Shown here: piece after piece, positions 25,567 through 37,240 of the stretch
Layout of the letters: every line of letters starts with the position of its first letter
Numbering within the stretch: position 1 is the first letter of the stretch
Assembly (NCBI RefSeq): GCF_030505195.1
Contig: NZ_CP129672.1
Coordinates: 2,514,501-2,578,500 of the forward strand
Direction of reading: 5' to 3'
DNA length: 64,000 bases
Source of the DNA: Comamonas testosteroni
GTDB lineage: Bacteria > Pseudomonadota > Gammaproteobacteria > Burkholderiales > Burkholderiaceae_C
Notes under the pieces: generated by a model
What the model was told of the DNA's origin: nothing
Databases searched by the model: none
What the model saw: only the letters and a program-made list of their open reading frames with translations
Translations under genes and position numbers: made by a program

Positions 25567-26805
25567 TCAGCGAAGAATGCTGAGCATGGCCTGCAGCACA
25601 AAGGCGTTGATGAGGTCGATGAAGAAGGCGCCGACCAGGGGCACGATCAGAAAGGCCTTGTGCGAAGGGCCGTACTGGTTGGTGATGGCCTGCATGTTGG
25701 CAACGGCCGTGGGTGTGGCTCCCATGCCGAAGCCGCAGTGGCCGGCGGCCAGCACGGCGGCGTCGTAGTTGCGGCCCATGATGCGGAAGGTAACGAAGGC
25801 CGCATACAGCGTCATGACGATGGCCTGCGCGGCCAGAATGACCATCAGCGGGCCGGCCAGATCGGTCAGCTCCCACAGCTTGAGCGACAGCAGCGCGATG
25901 GCCAGATAGATGGACAGCGAGGCATTGCCGAAGACGTCGATGGCACGGTCGAAGACCTTGAAGCCGAACATATAGTCCAGCACGTTGCGGATGACCACGC
26001 CGCCGGCCAGCGCCCAGACAAAGGTAGGCAGCTGGATGACCGTTCCCATGGTCAGGCCGGTCATGAATTCGGCAAAGGCCAGGCAGCCCGCGAAGAGGGC
26101 CAGTGTCTCCACCGCCGCATCGGCCGTGATCAGGCGCGGTGCCTTGTTGGGCGACTCGAAGTTGGCGACCGCGCTGCCTTCGCTCACGGTGGGCGCATCA
26201 GCGCGCAGCTGCTCGGACTCGGTCAGCGGCTGGGCCAGTTGATGGCGCGTGATCAGCCGCTTGGCCAGCGGGCCACCCACCAGGCCGCCGATGACCAGAC
26301 CGAAAGTGGCGCAGGCAATGCCCAGGGTGGTGGCTCCCGTGAGACCGTATTGGTTTTCCAGCACCGAGCCCCAGGCACCGGCCGTACCGTGACCACCCAC
26401 CAGCGTGATGGAGCCCGCGACCAGACCGATCAGCGGATCCAGCCCCAGCAAGGAAGCCAGACTCACGCCCACGATGTTCTGCATCATGATGAAGACGGCA
26501 ATCACACCCAGGAAGAGTAACAGCGAGGAGCCGCCCTCACGCAGCTTGGCGAAGTTCGCGCTCAGGCCGATGGAGGAGAAGAACACCAGCATGAACGCCG
26601 ACTGCAGGCTTGCTTCGAAGCTCAGCGCCAGTCCCGTGGTCTGATGCAGCATGAAGATGATGGCCGCCACGACCAGGCCGCCGGAGACAGGCTCGGGAAT
26701 ATTGAAGTCGCGCAGAAAGCGGATATGTCTTGTCATGAGCTTGCCAAGCATGAGCACAAGCACGGCCATGATGAGGGTGTAGTACGCGCCGAAGGTCACG
26801 TTCAT
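25567..26805 (-). CDS. gltS: Sodium/glutamate symporter
   Basis: A 412-residue inner-membrane carrier that imports glutamate with Na+. About ten spans in two inverted halves; the pore-loop signatures are SITLVGGHGTAGAWGSVL in the first half and AAGHCGFGMGATPTAVANM in the second, both characteristic of GltS (ESS family). The ATG at 26805 was chosen because AGGAG lies seven bases upstream and the conserved protein starts there; longer frames are not needed. Its 3' end lies 18 bases from the IS target duplication. Confidence 0.95.
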   Translation of the reverse strand: MNVTFGAYYTLIMAVLVLMLGKLMTRHIRFLRDFNIPEPVSGGLVVAAIIFMLHQTTGLALSFEASLQSAFMLVFFSSIGLSANFAKLREGGSSLLLFLGVIAVFIMMQNIVGVSLASLLGLDPLIGLVAGSITLVGGHGTAGAWGSVLENQYGLTGATTLGIACATFGLVIGGLVGGPLAKRLITRHQLAQPLTESEQLRADAPTVSEGSAVANFESPNKAPRLITADAAVETLALFAGCLAFAEFMTGLTMGTVIQLPTFVWALAGGVVIRNVLDYMFGFKVFDRAIDVFGNASLSIYLAIALLSLKLWELTDLAGPLMVILAAQAIVMTLYAAFVTFRIMGRNYDAAVLAAGHCGFGMGATPTAVANMQAITNQYGPSHKAFLIVPLVGAFFIDLINAFVLQAMLSILR

Positions 26806-27225
26806 GAAGATCTCCTGGGTGGTTCCATGCAACGGCCGAATGGCCTGCCCGGTCATGGCTGGCCATTCGGCGGTGCACGGCTGAGCATATGGACCAGACA
26901 TTTGCTGTCGATGGTGCCAAAGACTCAAAGATAGGGGCTGTAGGTGCTTGTCCACTCATGGCAAGCGGACCCGTCGGTGCCGGGCTGCCTGAGAGCAGGA
27001 AAGCGGTGCGCTCCATTCCCTGCGAATGTGCACCATGGCGGGAATATGCTTGAAATGAGATGGTCGCATTCGTGTTCTGCGAAATTACCTTTTGCCCTGC
27101 TCCTGTTTTTGGGGTGTGGAAAGTCGAATCTGCTATAGCCATTCGCAAAGAGCCCGCCTGCACAGCCGCGGGGCAAAGCGCCTTGACGCCCCGATTGCCC
27201 GCCCTCGCCGTAGAATGACGGGCTT
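26806..27225. other. Non-coding spacer between gltS and the SAH riboswitch
   Basis: No convincing gene on either strand. It must hold divergent promoters for gltS and metH. A TAGAAT hexamer at 27211-27216 lies 11 bases before the riboswitch and is a plausible -10 box for metH; a TTGACG at 27183 is 22 bases before it, which is too far for a standard -35. Nothing else recognised. Confidence 0.5.
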
Positions 27226-27333
27226 CACCCCGAGGAGCGCTGCAGCAGGTCATCCCTGAGATGTTTGACCCGTCAGGCTCGGGGTCGCAGATCCGGCTGG
27301 CGATCTGCCTGCACTCCCAACGGCGCTCACCTG
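27226..27333 (+). ncRNA. S-adenosylhomocysteine (SAH) riboswitch
   Basis: The leader shows the conserved SAH riboswitch core. P1 pairs CCCCGAG (27228-27234) with CTCGGGG (27278-27284). The strand after P1, GAGCGCTGCAGCAGG, provides GAGCGC (27235-27240), which pairs as a pseudoknot with GCGCTC (27323-27328) in CAACGGCGCTCACC. This class binds S-adenosylhomocysteine and turns on SAH-recycling genes such as ahcY and metH. Here it precedes metH by about 40 bases. Confidence 0.9.
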
Positions 27334-27369
27334 TTTTCGATTCTGTTTCTGGTTTTCACACAGGTGAGC
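27325..27369 (+). promoter_or_regulatory. RBS-sequestering switch stem of the SAH riboswitch
   Basis: GCTCACCTG (27325-27333) is the exact complement of CAGGTGAGC (27361-27369), which contains the AGGTGAG ribosome-binding site of metH. Its first bases are also needed for the SAH pseudoknot, so the two pairings exclude one another: ligand bound leaves the RBS free. Confidence 0.75.
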
Positions 27370-27371
27370 TG

Positions 27372-30131
<2,760 letters not shown>

Positions 30132-30160
30132 GCCCGCTTCGAGGTTGTACCTCGCAGATG

Positions 30161-30192
30161 AAAAAAGCCAGGGTCGATCCTGGCTTTTTTTC
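30161..30192. terminator. Bidirectional terminator after metH
   Basis: Stem AAAAAAGCCAGG / CCTGGCTTTTTTT around GTCGAT. It serves metH and the convergent GntR gene. Confidence 0.92.
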
Positions 30193-30208
30193 GTTGGGAG
30201 TGTGTCGC

Positions 30209-30901
30209 TCAGAGGCGTTGCTTGAGCACGGGGGCGAGTGTGGCACGCAGCCGGTCGCCGGGCTCCTCGGTCTCGGTCGCGCGGATTTCCAGCGAGCGCT
30301 CCACCATGCCTATATGCTCCAGCAGCAGGGCCTTGGCACCCTCGGTGTCGCCGCGCTCCAGGGCGGCCACGATGCGTTCGTGCTCGGCGCAGGACTGGCT
30401 GGCGCTGTGCGTGGACTGATAGAGCGTGGCAGCCAGGGTGGTGCGTGCCGTCAGATCGCGCAGCGTGTCGGCCAGCAGCCGGTGGCCCATCTGTTCGGCC
30501 AGGCAGACATGGAAATCCGCAAGCAGGAAGGCACGCGTGGCGCTGTCCGCGCCGGCAATGGCTTTTTGCTCCTGGGCGATATGGCGGCGCAGCCTGGTGA
30601 TGACGCGCTGCAGCGGCTTGCCGGCCTCCTGCAATATGCCGGTCTCGATGATCCGCCGGGCAGAGAACGCGTCCATGGCCTCGGCCGCCGAGGGCTGGAC
30701 CACGTACCAGCCCCTGCGGGCCTGAACCTGGACAAAGCCACGCGCCTGCAGCTGCATCAGCGCTTCGCGCACCACGGTGCGGCTGACGTCGAAGTTGTTG
30801 GCCAGCTCCTGCTCTCCCAGTCGTTCGCCGGGTGCCAGCTTCTGGGCCAGGATGGCTTCGACAACGCGTTCCGCGATGTGTTGTGGAGAGGCAGGAGTCA
30901 T
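30209..30901 (-). CDS. GntR-family (FCD/FadR-type) regulator of dctA
   Basis: A 230-residue transcription factor. The winged HTH covers residues 8-70 (LGEQELANNFDVSRTVVREALMQLQARGFV); an all-helical FCD effector domain follows, with the likely metal/ligand residues in LADFHVCLAEQMGHRLL and the late SCAEHERIVAALERGD. It starts eight bases after the dctA stop, so it forms an operon with the dicarboxylate carrier. FCD regulators usually bind organic acids and repress their uptake genes; the matching CTTGnATnCAAG sites upstream of dctA support this. Confidence 0.9.
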   Translation of the reverse strand: MTPASPQHIAERVVEAILAQKLAPGERLGEQELANNFDVSRTVVREALMQLQARGFVQVQARRGWYVVQPSAAEAMDAFSARRIIETGILQEAGKPLQRVITRLRRHIAQEQKAIAGADSATRAFLLADFHVCLAEQMGHRLLADTLRDLTARTTLAATLYQSTHSASQSCAEHERIVAALERGDTEGAKALLLEHIGMVERSLEIRATETEEPGDRLRATLAPVLKQRL

Positions 30902-30909
30902 TGCTTGGT

Positions 30910-32250
30910 TCAGTGGCTGGAGTGAGGGATGGGGACTATGACAGGCGGCACGATAGCAGATGCATGGTCTTCTTCTTGGGTCAGTGGCTCGGCCTTGCCG
31001 TCAAGTACCGCATGGGCACGTTCGCGGTCGATGTCGCCCTCCCAGGCTGCAATCGCCACGGTGGCCACGCAGTTGCCGACCAGATTGCCCAGAGCGCGTG
31101 CAATGCCCATGAACCAGTCCACCGACAGCACCAGCACCAGGCCGATCGCAGGGATGGCGGGAATGGCGTGCAAGGTGGCGGCCAGCACCACGATGGCCGA
31201 TCCCGGTACGCCGTGTGCGCCCTTGGAGGTCACCAGCGCGATGGCCAGAATGGTCAGCAGGTCGGACATGCTGATCGGGGTGTTGGTGGCCTGGGCGATG
31301 AAGACCGCAGCCAGCGTGATGTAGATGGAGAACGCGTCCAGGTTGAAGGAGTAGCCCGTGGGAATCACCAGGCCCACGGTGGAGTCGCGTACACCCATGT
31401 TGCGCAGCTTGGCCATGATCTGGGGCAGCACGCTGTCGGACGAGGTGGTCGCGAAGACGATGGTCAGCTCCTCGCGCAGATAGCGCAGCAGCTTGATCAG
31501 GCTGAAGCCGGACAGGCGCATCACCAGGCCCAGCACCACGAACACGAAGATCAGCACCGAGACGTAGAACAGCGCCACCAGCATGCCCAGCTGCTTGAGC
31601 GAGCCTATGCCGTACTGGCCCACGGTGAAGGCGATGGCGCCCAGCACGCCCAGCGGTGCCAGCTTGATGATGATGCCCATGACCTTGAACAGGGCCATGG
31701 ACAAGGCGTCCACCAGATCAGAGACGGGCTTGCCGCGCTCGCCCAGCATGGTCAGCGCGCAGCCGAACAGCACGGCGAACAGCAGCACCTGCAGCACGTC
31801 GCCCTTGGCGAAGGCCTCCACCACGGTGGTGGGAATGAGCTTCATGAGAAAGTCCACCGTGCCGCCGCTGGTCAGCTTGTCGGCATTGCTGGCGTAGGCC
31901 GCCATGGCCGAGGCGTCGAGCTTGCTGGTGTCCACGTTCATGCCCACGCCGGGCTCGAAGACAAAGGCCAGCACCAGGCCCATGCCCAGGGCGATGGTGG
32001 TCAGCACCTCGAAATAGATCAGGGCCTTGACGCCCACGCGACCGACGCGCTTGAGGTCGCCCGCGCCGGCAATGCCGTGCACGACCACGCAGAACACCAG
32101 TATGGGAATGATCATCTTGATGAGCTTGATGAAGCCATCGCCCAGGGGTTTGAGTTTCACGGCCCATTCAGGGGCCAGCAGTCCGGCGAGCACACCCAGT
32201 ATGAGTGCGATCACTACCTGTCCGAACAGTGATCTGACAAAGCGGCGCAT
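30910..32250 (-). CDS. dctA: C4-dicarboxylate/cation symporter
   Basis: A 446-residue inner-membrane symporter of the DAACS family that takes up succinate, fumarate and malate with protons or sodium. It begins RRFVRSLFGQVVIALILGVLAG, and has the serine-rich re-entrant loop FATTSSDSVLPQIMAKL, the NLDAFSIYITLAAVFIAQAT helix and SKGAHGVPGSAIVVLAATL. The ATG at 32250 was chosen as the family's usual start. First gene of an operon with the GntR regulator. Family members also carry glutamate, but the sequence is DctA-like. Confidence 0.93.
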   Translation of the reverse strand: MRRFVRSLFGQVVIALILGVLAGLLAPEWAVKLKPLGDGFIKLIKMIIPILVFCVVVHGIAGAGDLKRVGRVGVKALIYFEVLTTIALGMGLVLAFVFEPGVGMNVDTSKLDASAMAAYASNADKLTSGGTVDFLMKLIPTTVVEAFAKGDVLQVLLFAVLFGCALTMLGERGKPVSDLVDALSMALFKVMGIIIKLAPLGVLGAIAFTVGQYGIGSLKQLGMLVALFYVSVLIFVFVVLGLVMRLSGFSLIKLLRYLREELTIVFATTSSDSVLPQIMAKLRNMGVRDSTVGLVIPTGYSFNLDAFSIYITLAAVFIAQATNTPISMSDLLTILAIALVTSKGAHGVPGSAIVVLAATLHAIPAIPAIGLVLVLSVDWFMGIARALGNLVGNCVATVAIAAWEGDIDRERAHAVLDGKAEPLTQEEDHASAIVPPVIVPIPHSSH

Positions 32251-32275
32251 AGTCGTCTTTCGCAAGTTGTGGAAT

Positions 32276-32309
32276 CTTGTATGCAAGTTGGCTGAAACTT
32301 GAATACAAG
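32276..32309. promoter_or_regulatory. Two candidate GntR (FCD) operators upstream of dctA
   Basis: CTTGTATGCAAG (32276-32287) and CTTGAATACAAG (32298-32309) share the palindrome CTTGnATnCAAG. In opposite orientation both extend to TCTTGTAT[GT]CAAGTT. Their centres are 22 bases apart, two helical turns, and they lie 26-59 bases before the dctA start. Confidence 0.7.
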
Positions 32310-32495
32310 AATGTAGGCAAGCGAAAGGCGTGCCAGCAGAGGGTATTCCTGCAGATTTGTATCCATTAGGGGAGGATCAGCCCTGACTTTCACGTATGAA
32401 ATAAAAGGGCGTTCCGCCTTGGTGCGAGAGGGCGCACAGGCATGCACGCGCGTGGTGCGCGGGCGCAGCGCATGCCCAAAGCCAGGGCATGAGGC

Positions 32496-33941
32496 TTACA
32501 GCAGCGGGCTCAGTGCACCCAGCAGGTTGTCCCAGATGCGTTTGCGCCAGAGAGTGGCTCGCACCTGTTCCAGCGTCACCGCATCGGAGTCGCGCAGATA
32601 GCTTTGCTGGCGCTGACGGATGGCCTCGGTGATGGCTTCGTCGTGCAGCAGCACATTGTTCTCGAAGTTCAGGTCAAAGCTGCGCAGATCCAGATTCGTG
32701 GAGCCGATCAGGCTGACCGAGCCGTCCAGGCACAGGGTCTTGGCATGCAGCAGGCCGGGGCGGAATTCGTGGATATGGACGCCGGCGCTCAGCAGCCGCC
32801 AGTAGTGGCTGCGACTGACGGCGCCGACGATCCAGGAGTCATTGCGGGCGGGCAGGATCAGCGTGACCTGTACCTGGCGCAGCGCGGCAGCGCACAAGGC
32901 ATCGAGCACCGTGCTGTCTGGTACGAAGTAGGGGGTGGAGATCACGACCTCGCGCTGCGCACAGGCCAGCAGGCTGGCAACCAGCTGGGGTGTAGAGCGT
33001 GCTCTTTCCGTCGGCCCTTCGGCAATCGCAACAGCATGGAAGCCGCCGTCAGCGGCAGCGCCGGCCTCGGCCTCGATTGCCGGAGGTGCAAAGCGCGCAT
33101 CGGACTGCGCCCAGTCGCTGGCAAAGGCCTGCTGCATCTGCATGACCACGGGCCCCTGCAGGCGCAGCATGATGTCCACCCAGGGGGCATAGCGAGACTT
33201 GATGCGAAAGCCTTCGTCGGCGCAGTTCTGGCTGCCGCAATAGAAGATCCTGCCGTCGATGAGCGTGATCTTGCGGTGGTTGCGCAGGTCGATGCGGCTG
33301 GTCAGCATGACCTTGAGCAGATTGCTGATGGGCAGGGCAATGGCCAGGTGCACGCCGGCCTGCCGCATCTGCTGCCACAGTGGCGAGCGCGTCAGTGCGC
33401 GCGACCCCAGTCCGTCGACCATGGCCCTGCAGGTCACGCCGCGCTGTGCGGCACGCATCAGGGCATGGGCCACATCGGTGCCGGTGCTGTCGTCCAGCCA
33501 GATGTAGTACAGCACATTGATCTCGTGGCGTGCGGCATCCATGTCGGCCAGCATCTGCGCACGGGCATGTGCGCCATCGCGCATCAGCTCGGCCCTGTGG
33601 CCGGGCAGCGGCACGAAGCCGTTGATGGAGGAGGCATAGCGGAAGGCCGGCAGCCATTGATCGGGAATAGCCGGCAGTGCCTGCGGGCTGCGGCCGGCAT
33701 CAGCCGCGGCGCCGCTGCGGGACTGGCAGAACTGGCGCACATTGAGTCTTCTGCGGCCTGGTACGCGGCCCAGGGCCACTTCGCCAAACAGGTAGTACAG
33801 CAGGCAGCTCACATAGGGCAGCAGCACGATGACCATGAGCCAGGCCAGTCGCACGTCGGGCCGCATGTCCCGGCGCAGCAGGATGCGCAGGCCGAAACCG
33901 GCAATCAGCAATACATGAAGAGTCAGCAGCAGCCAGGTCAT
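32496..33941 (-). CDS. Cardiolipin synthase (phospholipase D family)
   Basis: A 481-residue membrane-anchored enzyme that joins two phosphatidylglycerols into cardiolipin. Two N-terminal helices (about residues 2-20 and 33-52) are followed by two HKD motifs: His222-Lys224-Asp229 in NHRKITLIDG and His399-Lys401-Asp406 in LLHAKTLCLDG, each with a downstream GS-N. The length fits the ClsA type. It is alone in its transcription unit and divergent from amtB. Confidence 0.93.
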   Translation of the reverse strand: MTWLLLTLHVLLIAGFGLRILLRRDMRPDVRLAWLMVIVLLPYVSCLLYYLFGEVALGRVPGRRRLNVRQFCQSRSGAAADAGRSPQALPAIPDQWLPAFRYASSINGFVPLPGHRAELMRDGAHARAQMLADMDAARHEINVLYYIWLDDSTGTDVAHALMRAAQRGVTCRAMVDGLGSRALTRSPLWQQMRQAGVHLAIALPISNLLKVMLTSRIDLRNHRKITLIDGRIFYCGSQNCADEGFRIKSRYAPWVDIMLRLQGPVVMQMQQAFASDWAQSDARFAPPAIEAEAGAAADGGFHAVAIAEGPTERARSTPQLVASLLACAQREVVISTPYFVPDSTVLDALCAAALRQVQVTLILPARNDSWIVGAVSRSHYWRLLSAGVHIHEFRPGLLHAKTLCLDGSVSLIGSTNLDLRSFDLNFENNVLLHDEAITEAIRQRQQSYLRDSDAVTLEQVRATLWRKRIWDNLLGALSPLL

Positions 33942-34149
33942 GAATCAGTGCAGCAACGATGGACCTTGTCGAGCATAACGGGCTCTGCCCCAAGCACAAG
34001 CTGCAAGCCCTGATTCATATGCAACGAGCTTGAACTCTTTGATGGGAAAGCGCGACCTGCTATCAGTAATGCAGCGACAGACGATGGATACGGCACTGGC
34101 ATGGAACCTGCTTCCTTCTTTGTCAAAGCAAACAAGCAGGGGGGAGTGC

Positions 34150-35382
34150 ATGGAAATGGTGCCATTGACTGCCATCGACAAGGCAGACACGGGTTGGGTC
34201 ATGGTTGCGTCGGCGCTGGTCTTGCTGATGACCTTGCCGGGCATCGCCCTGTTCTATGCGGGGCTGGTGCGTCGCAAGAATGTGGTCAACACCATGGTGG
34301 CCGTGTTCGCGGTGGCCTGTGTGGTGACCCTGACCTGGTTCGGCCTGGGCTACTCGCTCGCGTTTACTGCCGAGTCTGCCTGGCTGGGCAATCTGGGGCG
34401 CGCCTGGTTTGCCTCATTGCACTTTGATGGCCGGCGCAGCGTGATCTCTGTCAGCCATCTGGCGCCGCATCTGCCCGAAGCGGCCTATGCCCTGTTCCAG
34501 GCCGCATTCGCCATCATCACCACCTCGCTGATCGTGGGGGCCGTGGTCGAGCGCATGCGCTTTGCGGCCCTGCTGGTGTTTGCCGCGCTGTGGAGCGTGG
34601 TGGTCTATGCACCGGTGGCGCACTGGGTGTGGGAGAGCGGCGGCTGGCTGAACCAGCTGGGCGCACTGGACTTTGCCGGCGGTGCCGTGGTGCATGTGAA
34701 CGCGGGCGTGGCAGCGCTGGTCTGTGCCTTCATGATGGGGCGCAGGCGTGGCTATGGCACCGAGCCCTTCGAGCCGCACAGCCTGGGCTGGACGGCCATG
34801 GGCACGGCCTTGCTGCTGTTCGGCTGGTTCGGCTTCAACGCCGGATCGGCCCTGTCCGCCGACGGGCGTGCAGCGCTGGCCTTTGTGGTCACGCTGGTGG
34901 CGGCCTCGGCCGCCGGACTGGCATGGATGGTGGTGGAGTGGCTGGTTCGCGGCGCTCCGACCTTGCTGGGACTGCTCTCGGGCATGGTGGGCGGTCTGGT
35001 CGCCATCACTCCTGCCGCCGGATTTGTGCAGGTGGGCAGTGCGGTGTGGATAGGCCTGATTGCGGGCGCCCTGTGCTTCTGGGGCGCAACCTGGCTCAAG
35101 CGCCGGCTGGGGGCCGACGACTCGCTCGATGTCTTCGGCGTGCACGGTGTGGGCGGCATTGCCGGCTCCATCCTCACGGCGGTGTTTGCCGACCCCCTGA
35201 TCGCAGGCACAGGCGCCACGGTGCTGAATCAGCTGATTGCGGTGGCAGCGGTGGCTGCCTACAGCGGCGCAGCCACGGCCGGGTTGCTGGTGCTGATCCG
35301 TCTGCTGATGCCGTTGCGGGTGGATGCCGTGCAGGAAATCGAGGGCCTGGATATCAGCCTGCATCTGGAGCGTCAGCACTAG
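34150..35382 (+). CDS. amtB: Ammonium transporter
   Basis: A 410-residue membrane channel for ammonium. It has about 11 spans, the twin conserved pore histidines His182 (VVHVNAGVAALV) and His332 (DVFGVHGVGGIAGS), and the signature GWFGFNAGSALSADGRA. The ATG at 34150 was chosen because the AGGGGGGAG ribosome site lies just upstream and Amt starts normally near here; no cleavable signal is evident. No glnK gene is adjacent. A small gene follows after 26 bases. Confidence 0.93.
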   Translation: MEMVPLTAIDKADTGWVMVASALVLLMTLPGIALFYAGLVRRKNVVNTMVAVFAVACVVTLTWFGLGYSLAFTAESAWLGNLGRAWFASLHFDGRRSVISVSHLAPHLPEAAYALFQAAFAIITTSLIVGAVVERMRFAALLVFAALWSVVVYAPVAHWVWESGGWLNQLGALDFAGGAVVHVNAGVAALVCAFMMGRRRGYGTEPFEPHSLGWTAMGTALLLFGWFGFNAGSALSADGRAALAFVVTLVAASAAGLAWMVVEWLVRGAPTLLGLLSGMVGGLVAITPAAGFVQVGSAVWIGLIAGALCFWGATWLKRRLGADDSLDVFGVHGVGGIAGSILTAVFADPLIAGTGATVLNQLIAVAAVAAYSGAATAGLLVLIRLLMPLRVDAVQEIEGLDISLHLERQH

Positions 35383-35408
35383 TGGTCCATCAAAGACTGG
35401 AGCGATGT

Positions 35409-35729
35409 ATGGAGGACAGCGAGCGAGTGGCGGTGGCGGCACATCTGCATGTGGTGTTGCGCCGCAAGACGGGCCGGGTGACCGATACCGAGTGGATGGC
35501 CTGCAACCAGGCCTACGCACAGGCCATGGTGGCCTTTGCGCTGGAGCATGCACGAGAGCAACAGGACGAGGAGCTGGCGCGCCTGGCCCGGCGTCTGCAG
35601 GACAGCTGGAGCTGCGACAAGCCCCGGCATGCAGCGCCTGCCGGGACCGTGCAGAGCGACGGCTCCGTCACCGCCAAGGCCGCCGAGATACTGCGCACCT
35701 CGGCACGCTATATCGGCGGGCTGCGCTGA
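35409..35729 (+). CDS. Small protein of unknown function after amtB
   Basis: A 106-residue soluble protein. The first 65 residues are amphipathic and helical (VTDTEWMACNQAYAQAMVAFALEHAREQQDEELARLARRLQDSW); the end is basic (AKAAEILRTSARYIGGLR). No family recognised. It is not a PII-like fold. It lies 26 bases after amtB on the same strand with codon use like its neighbours, so probably real and co-transcribed. An earlier GTG at 35382 is possible. Confidence 0.6.
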   Translation: MEDSERVAVAAHLHVVLRRKTGRVTDTEWMACNQAYAQAMVAFALEHAREQQDEELARLARRLQDSWSCDKPRHAAPAGTVQSDGSVTAKAAEILRTSARYIGGLR

Positions 35730-35743
35730 GACACAAGCCTGGC

Positions 35744-37108
35744 CTATTGCTTTGTCAGCTCGGCAATATAGGCATCGCGGGCCTTCACGCCATCGGCCGT
35801 GAAGTCGGTGAACACGCCGTCAATGCCCAGACGGTAGTAAGGCAGATATTCCTGCAGCGGGTCGCCCTTGAAGATGCCCGCGAGCCGGCTGGCCTCGCTG
35901 CGGAAGGTAAAGCTGTGCACCACCAGGCCGGCCTTGTGGGCGTTGGCGATCAGGCCGGTGTCCTTGAGCGTGTTGACGTCCTTGAGGCCTGCGCCGTCCT
36001 TGTACGGAACGACGGAATGGGCCAGCACCTGGGGCTTCCAGGGGCCGATGCCGTCGGCATAGGTCTTGATCTCGGCCAGGCCTGCCGGCGTCTGCATGAC
36101 TGCGAAGGTGCGCGCATCGCCGGCCAGAGTCCAGCTATAGGGGCGGCCGCTGATGAAGGTCCATTCGTCGGCGGTGATATAGCCTACGGAGCCGTCCCTG
36201 AAGTTGTAGTCGTTGCCATCGATCAGCTGCACCGCCTTGGCCTGCATGCCCGCCTTGCGCAGATACTTCAGGCTGTTGGGGTCGAAGCTCTGGATGTAGA
36301 TGGGCGCTTCCTTGCGGTTGAGGTTGTTGCTGTCCAGCAGCGCCATCACGGCATCTTCGAACGGGTGCTCGCCCGTGCCGCAACTGTTGGCAATGGCCTG
36401 CTGGTTGTTCCAGTAAGGATTCTTGGTCTCGGCGTAGACGGCAATCGTGCGGCCTGCCGCCTTGCCCTTGGCCAGCGCGATATCGATCACATCCTGGGCG
36501 CTGATCAGCGGCAGCTTGCCATTCCATTCGCTGGGGCGATCGGCGCGGTTGTCCAGCGTGGTGCCGCCAAACAGCGTGCGCAGCTCATGCAGGGTGAAGT
36601 CCGAGATGGACCAGTCGCCGGTGTGGTCCTCGCCATCGACCACCAGCGCCTGCAGCACCGACTTCTGATTGTTAGGATCGATGCGGTCGCTCAGGTACTG
36701 CGCGGGGCCGTTGGCGGCAATGGCCGGGTACTTCACGTTGACCAGCACGCCGGGCGTGTTGCGCTTGCGGCCCGCCACATAGGCATTGATCTTGGCGACC
36801 TCGGCGATATTGGTGCTGTCGCTGAGCCAGGCGTTGTGGCGAGCCACCAGCTGGCAGTCGCGGCTCAGGTGCATGTCCAGCTCGATCATGTCGGCACCGG
36901 CATCGATGGCTTTCTCGTAGGCCATCTGTGTCTGCTCGGGGTACAGCCCCGAATAGCCGCGGTGGGCGATGACCTGGGGCTGCTTGCCGTCCAGCGTCAG
37001 AAACTGCGGCGCAGGTGCCGGCGTCGGGCCGTCTCCACCGCCACAGGCGCTCAGGGCAAGGGCGGCAAGCAAGGTCAGAGCAAAGGCGGGGTGGCGGGTA
37101 TGGGACAT
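35744..37108 (-). CDS. Lipoprotein glycerophosphodiester phosphodiesterase
   Basis: A 454-residue exported enzyme splitting glycerophosphodiesters to an alcohol and glycerol-3-phosphate. A signal with the lipobox LSAC at about residues 18-21 is followed by GGGDGPTPAPAP, so a lipid anchor is likely. The catalytic domain shows QVIAHRGYSGLYPEQT, ADMIELDMHLSRDCQLVARHN and AETKNP, as in GlpQ. The ATG at 37108 was chosen; 37117 is also possible. It is convergent with the small amtB-linked gene, only 14 bases apart. Confidence 0.9.
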   Translation of the reverse strand: MSHTRHPAFALTLLAALALSACGGGDGPTPAPAPQFLTLDGKQPQVIAHRGYSGLYPEQTQMAYEKAIDAGADMIELDMHLSRDCQLVARHNAWLSDSTNIAEVAKINAYVAGRKRNTPGVLVNVKYPAIAANGPAQYLSDRIDPNNQKSVLQALVVDGEDHTGDWSISDFTLHELRTLFGGTTLDNRADRPSEWNGKLPLISAQDVIDIALAKGKAAGRTIAVYAETKNPYWNNQQAIANSCGTGEHPFEDAVMALLDSNNLNRKEAPIYIQSFDPNSLKYLRKAGMQAKAVQLIDGNDYNFRDGSVGYITADEWTFISGRPYSWTLAGDARTFAVMQTPAGLAEIKTYADGIGPWKPQVLAHSVVPYKDGAGLKDVNTLKDTGLIANAHKAGLVVHSFTFRSEASRLAGIFKGDPLQEYLPYYRLGIDGVFTDFTADGVKARDAYIAELTKQ

Positions 37109-37240
37109 AGGTTCAGGCATGGATGGAGATCGCCTCATGCTTGCGGTTGTTGATGACGCTTGTGTGACCATGCCCTCAAAGCGTGTTCACGCTCCGAAGC
37201 ACAAGGCTGCCGGGCGGCAGCCCTGTGCGGGATGCGACTG

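Noticed and set aside
27261..27371. An earlier ATG for metH at 27261
   Set aside because: It lies inside the SAH riboswitch and the added residues have no MetH character; the RBS and ATG at 27372 fit.
27150..27371. Cobalamin riboswitch for the B12-dependent metH
   Set aside because: No B12-box pattern was seen; the leader instead has the SAH riboswitch pairings.
30832..32232. Gln/His-rich frame opposite dctA
   Set aside because: Composition is that of a shadow frame; dctA on the other strand is a clear family member.
37205..37222. GGCTGCC/GGCAGCC hairpin after trpB as a terminator
   Set aside because: No T-tract follows it on the minus strand, so it was not listed as a terminator.
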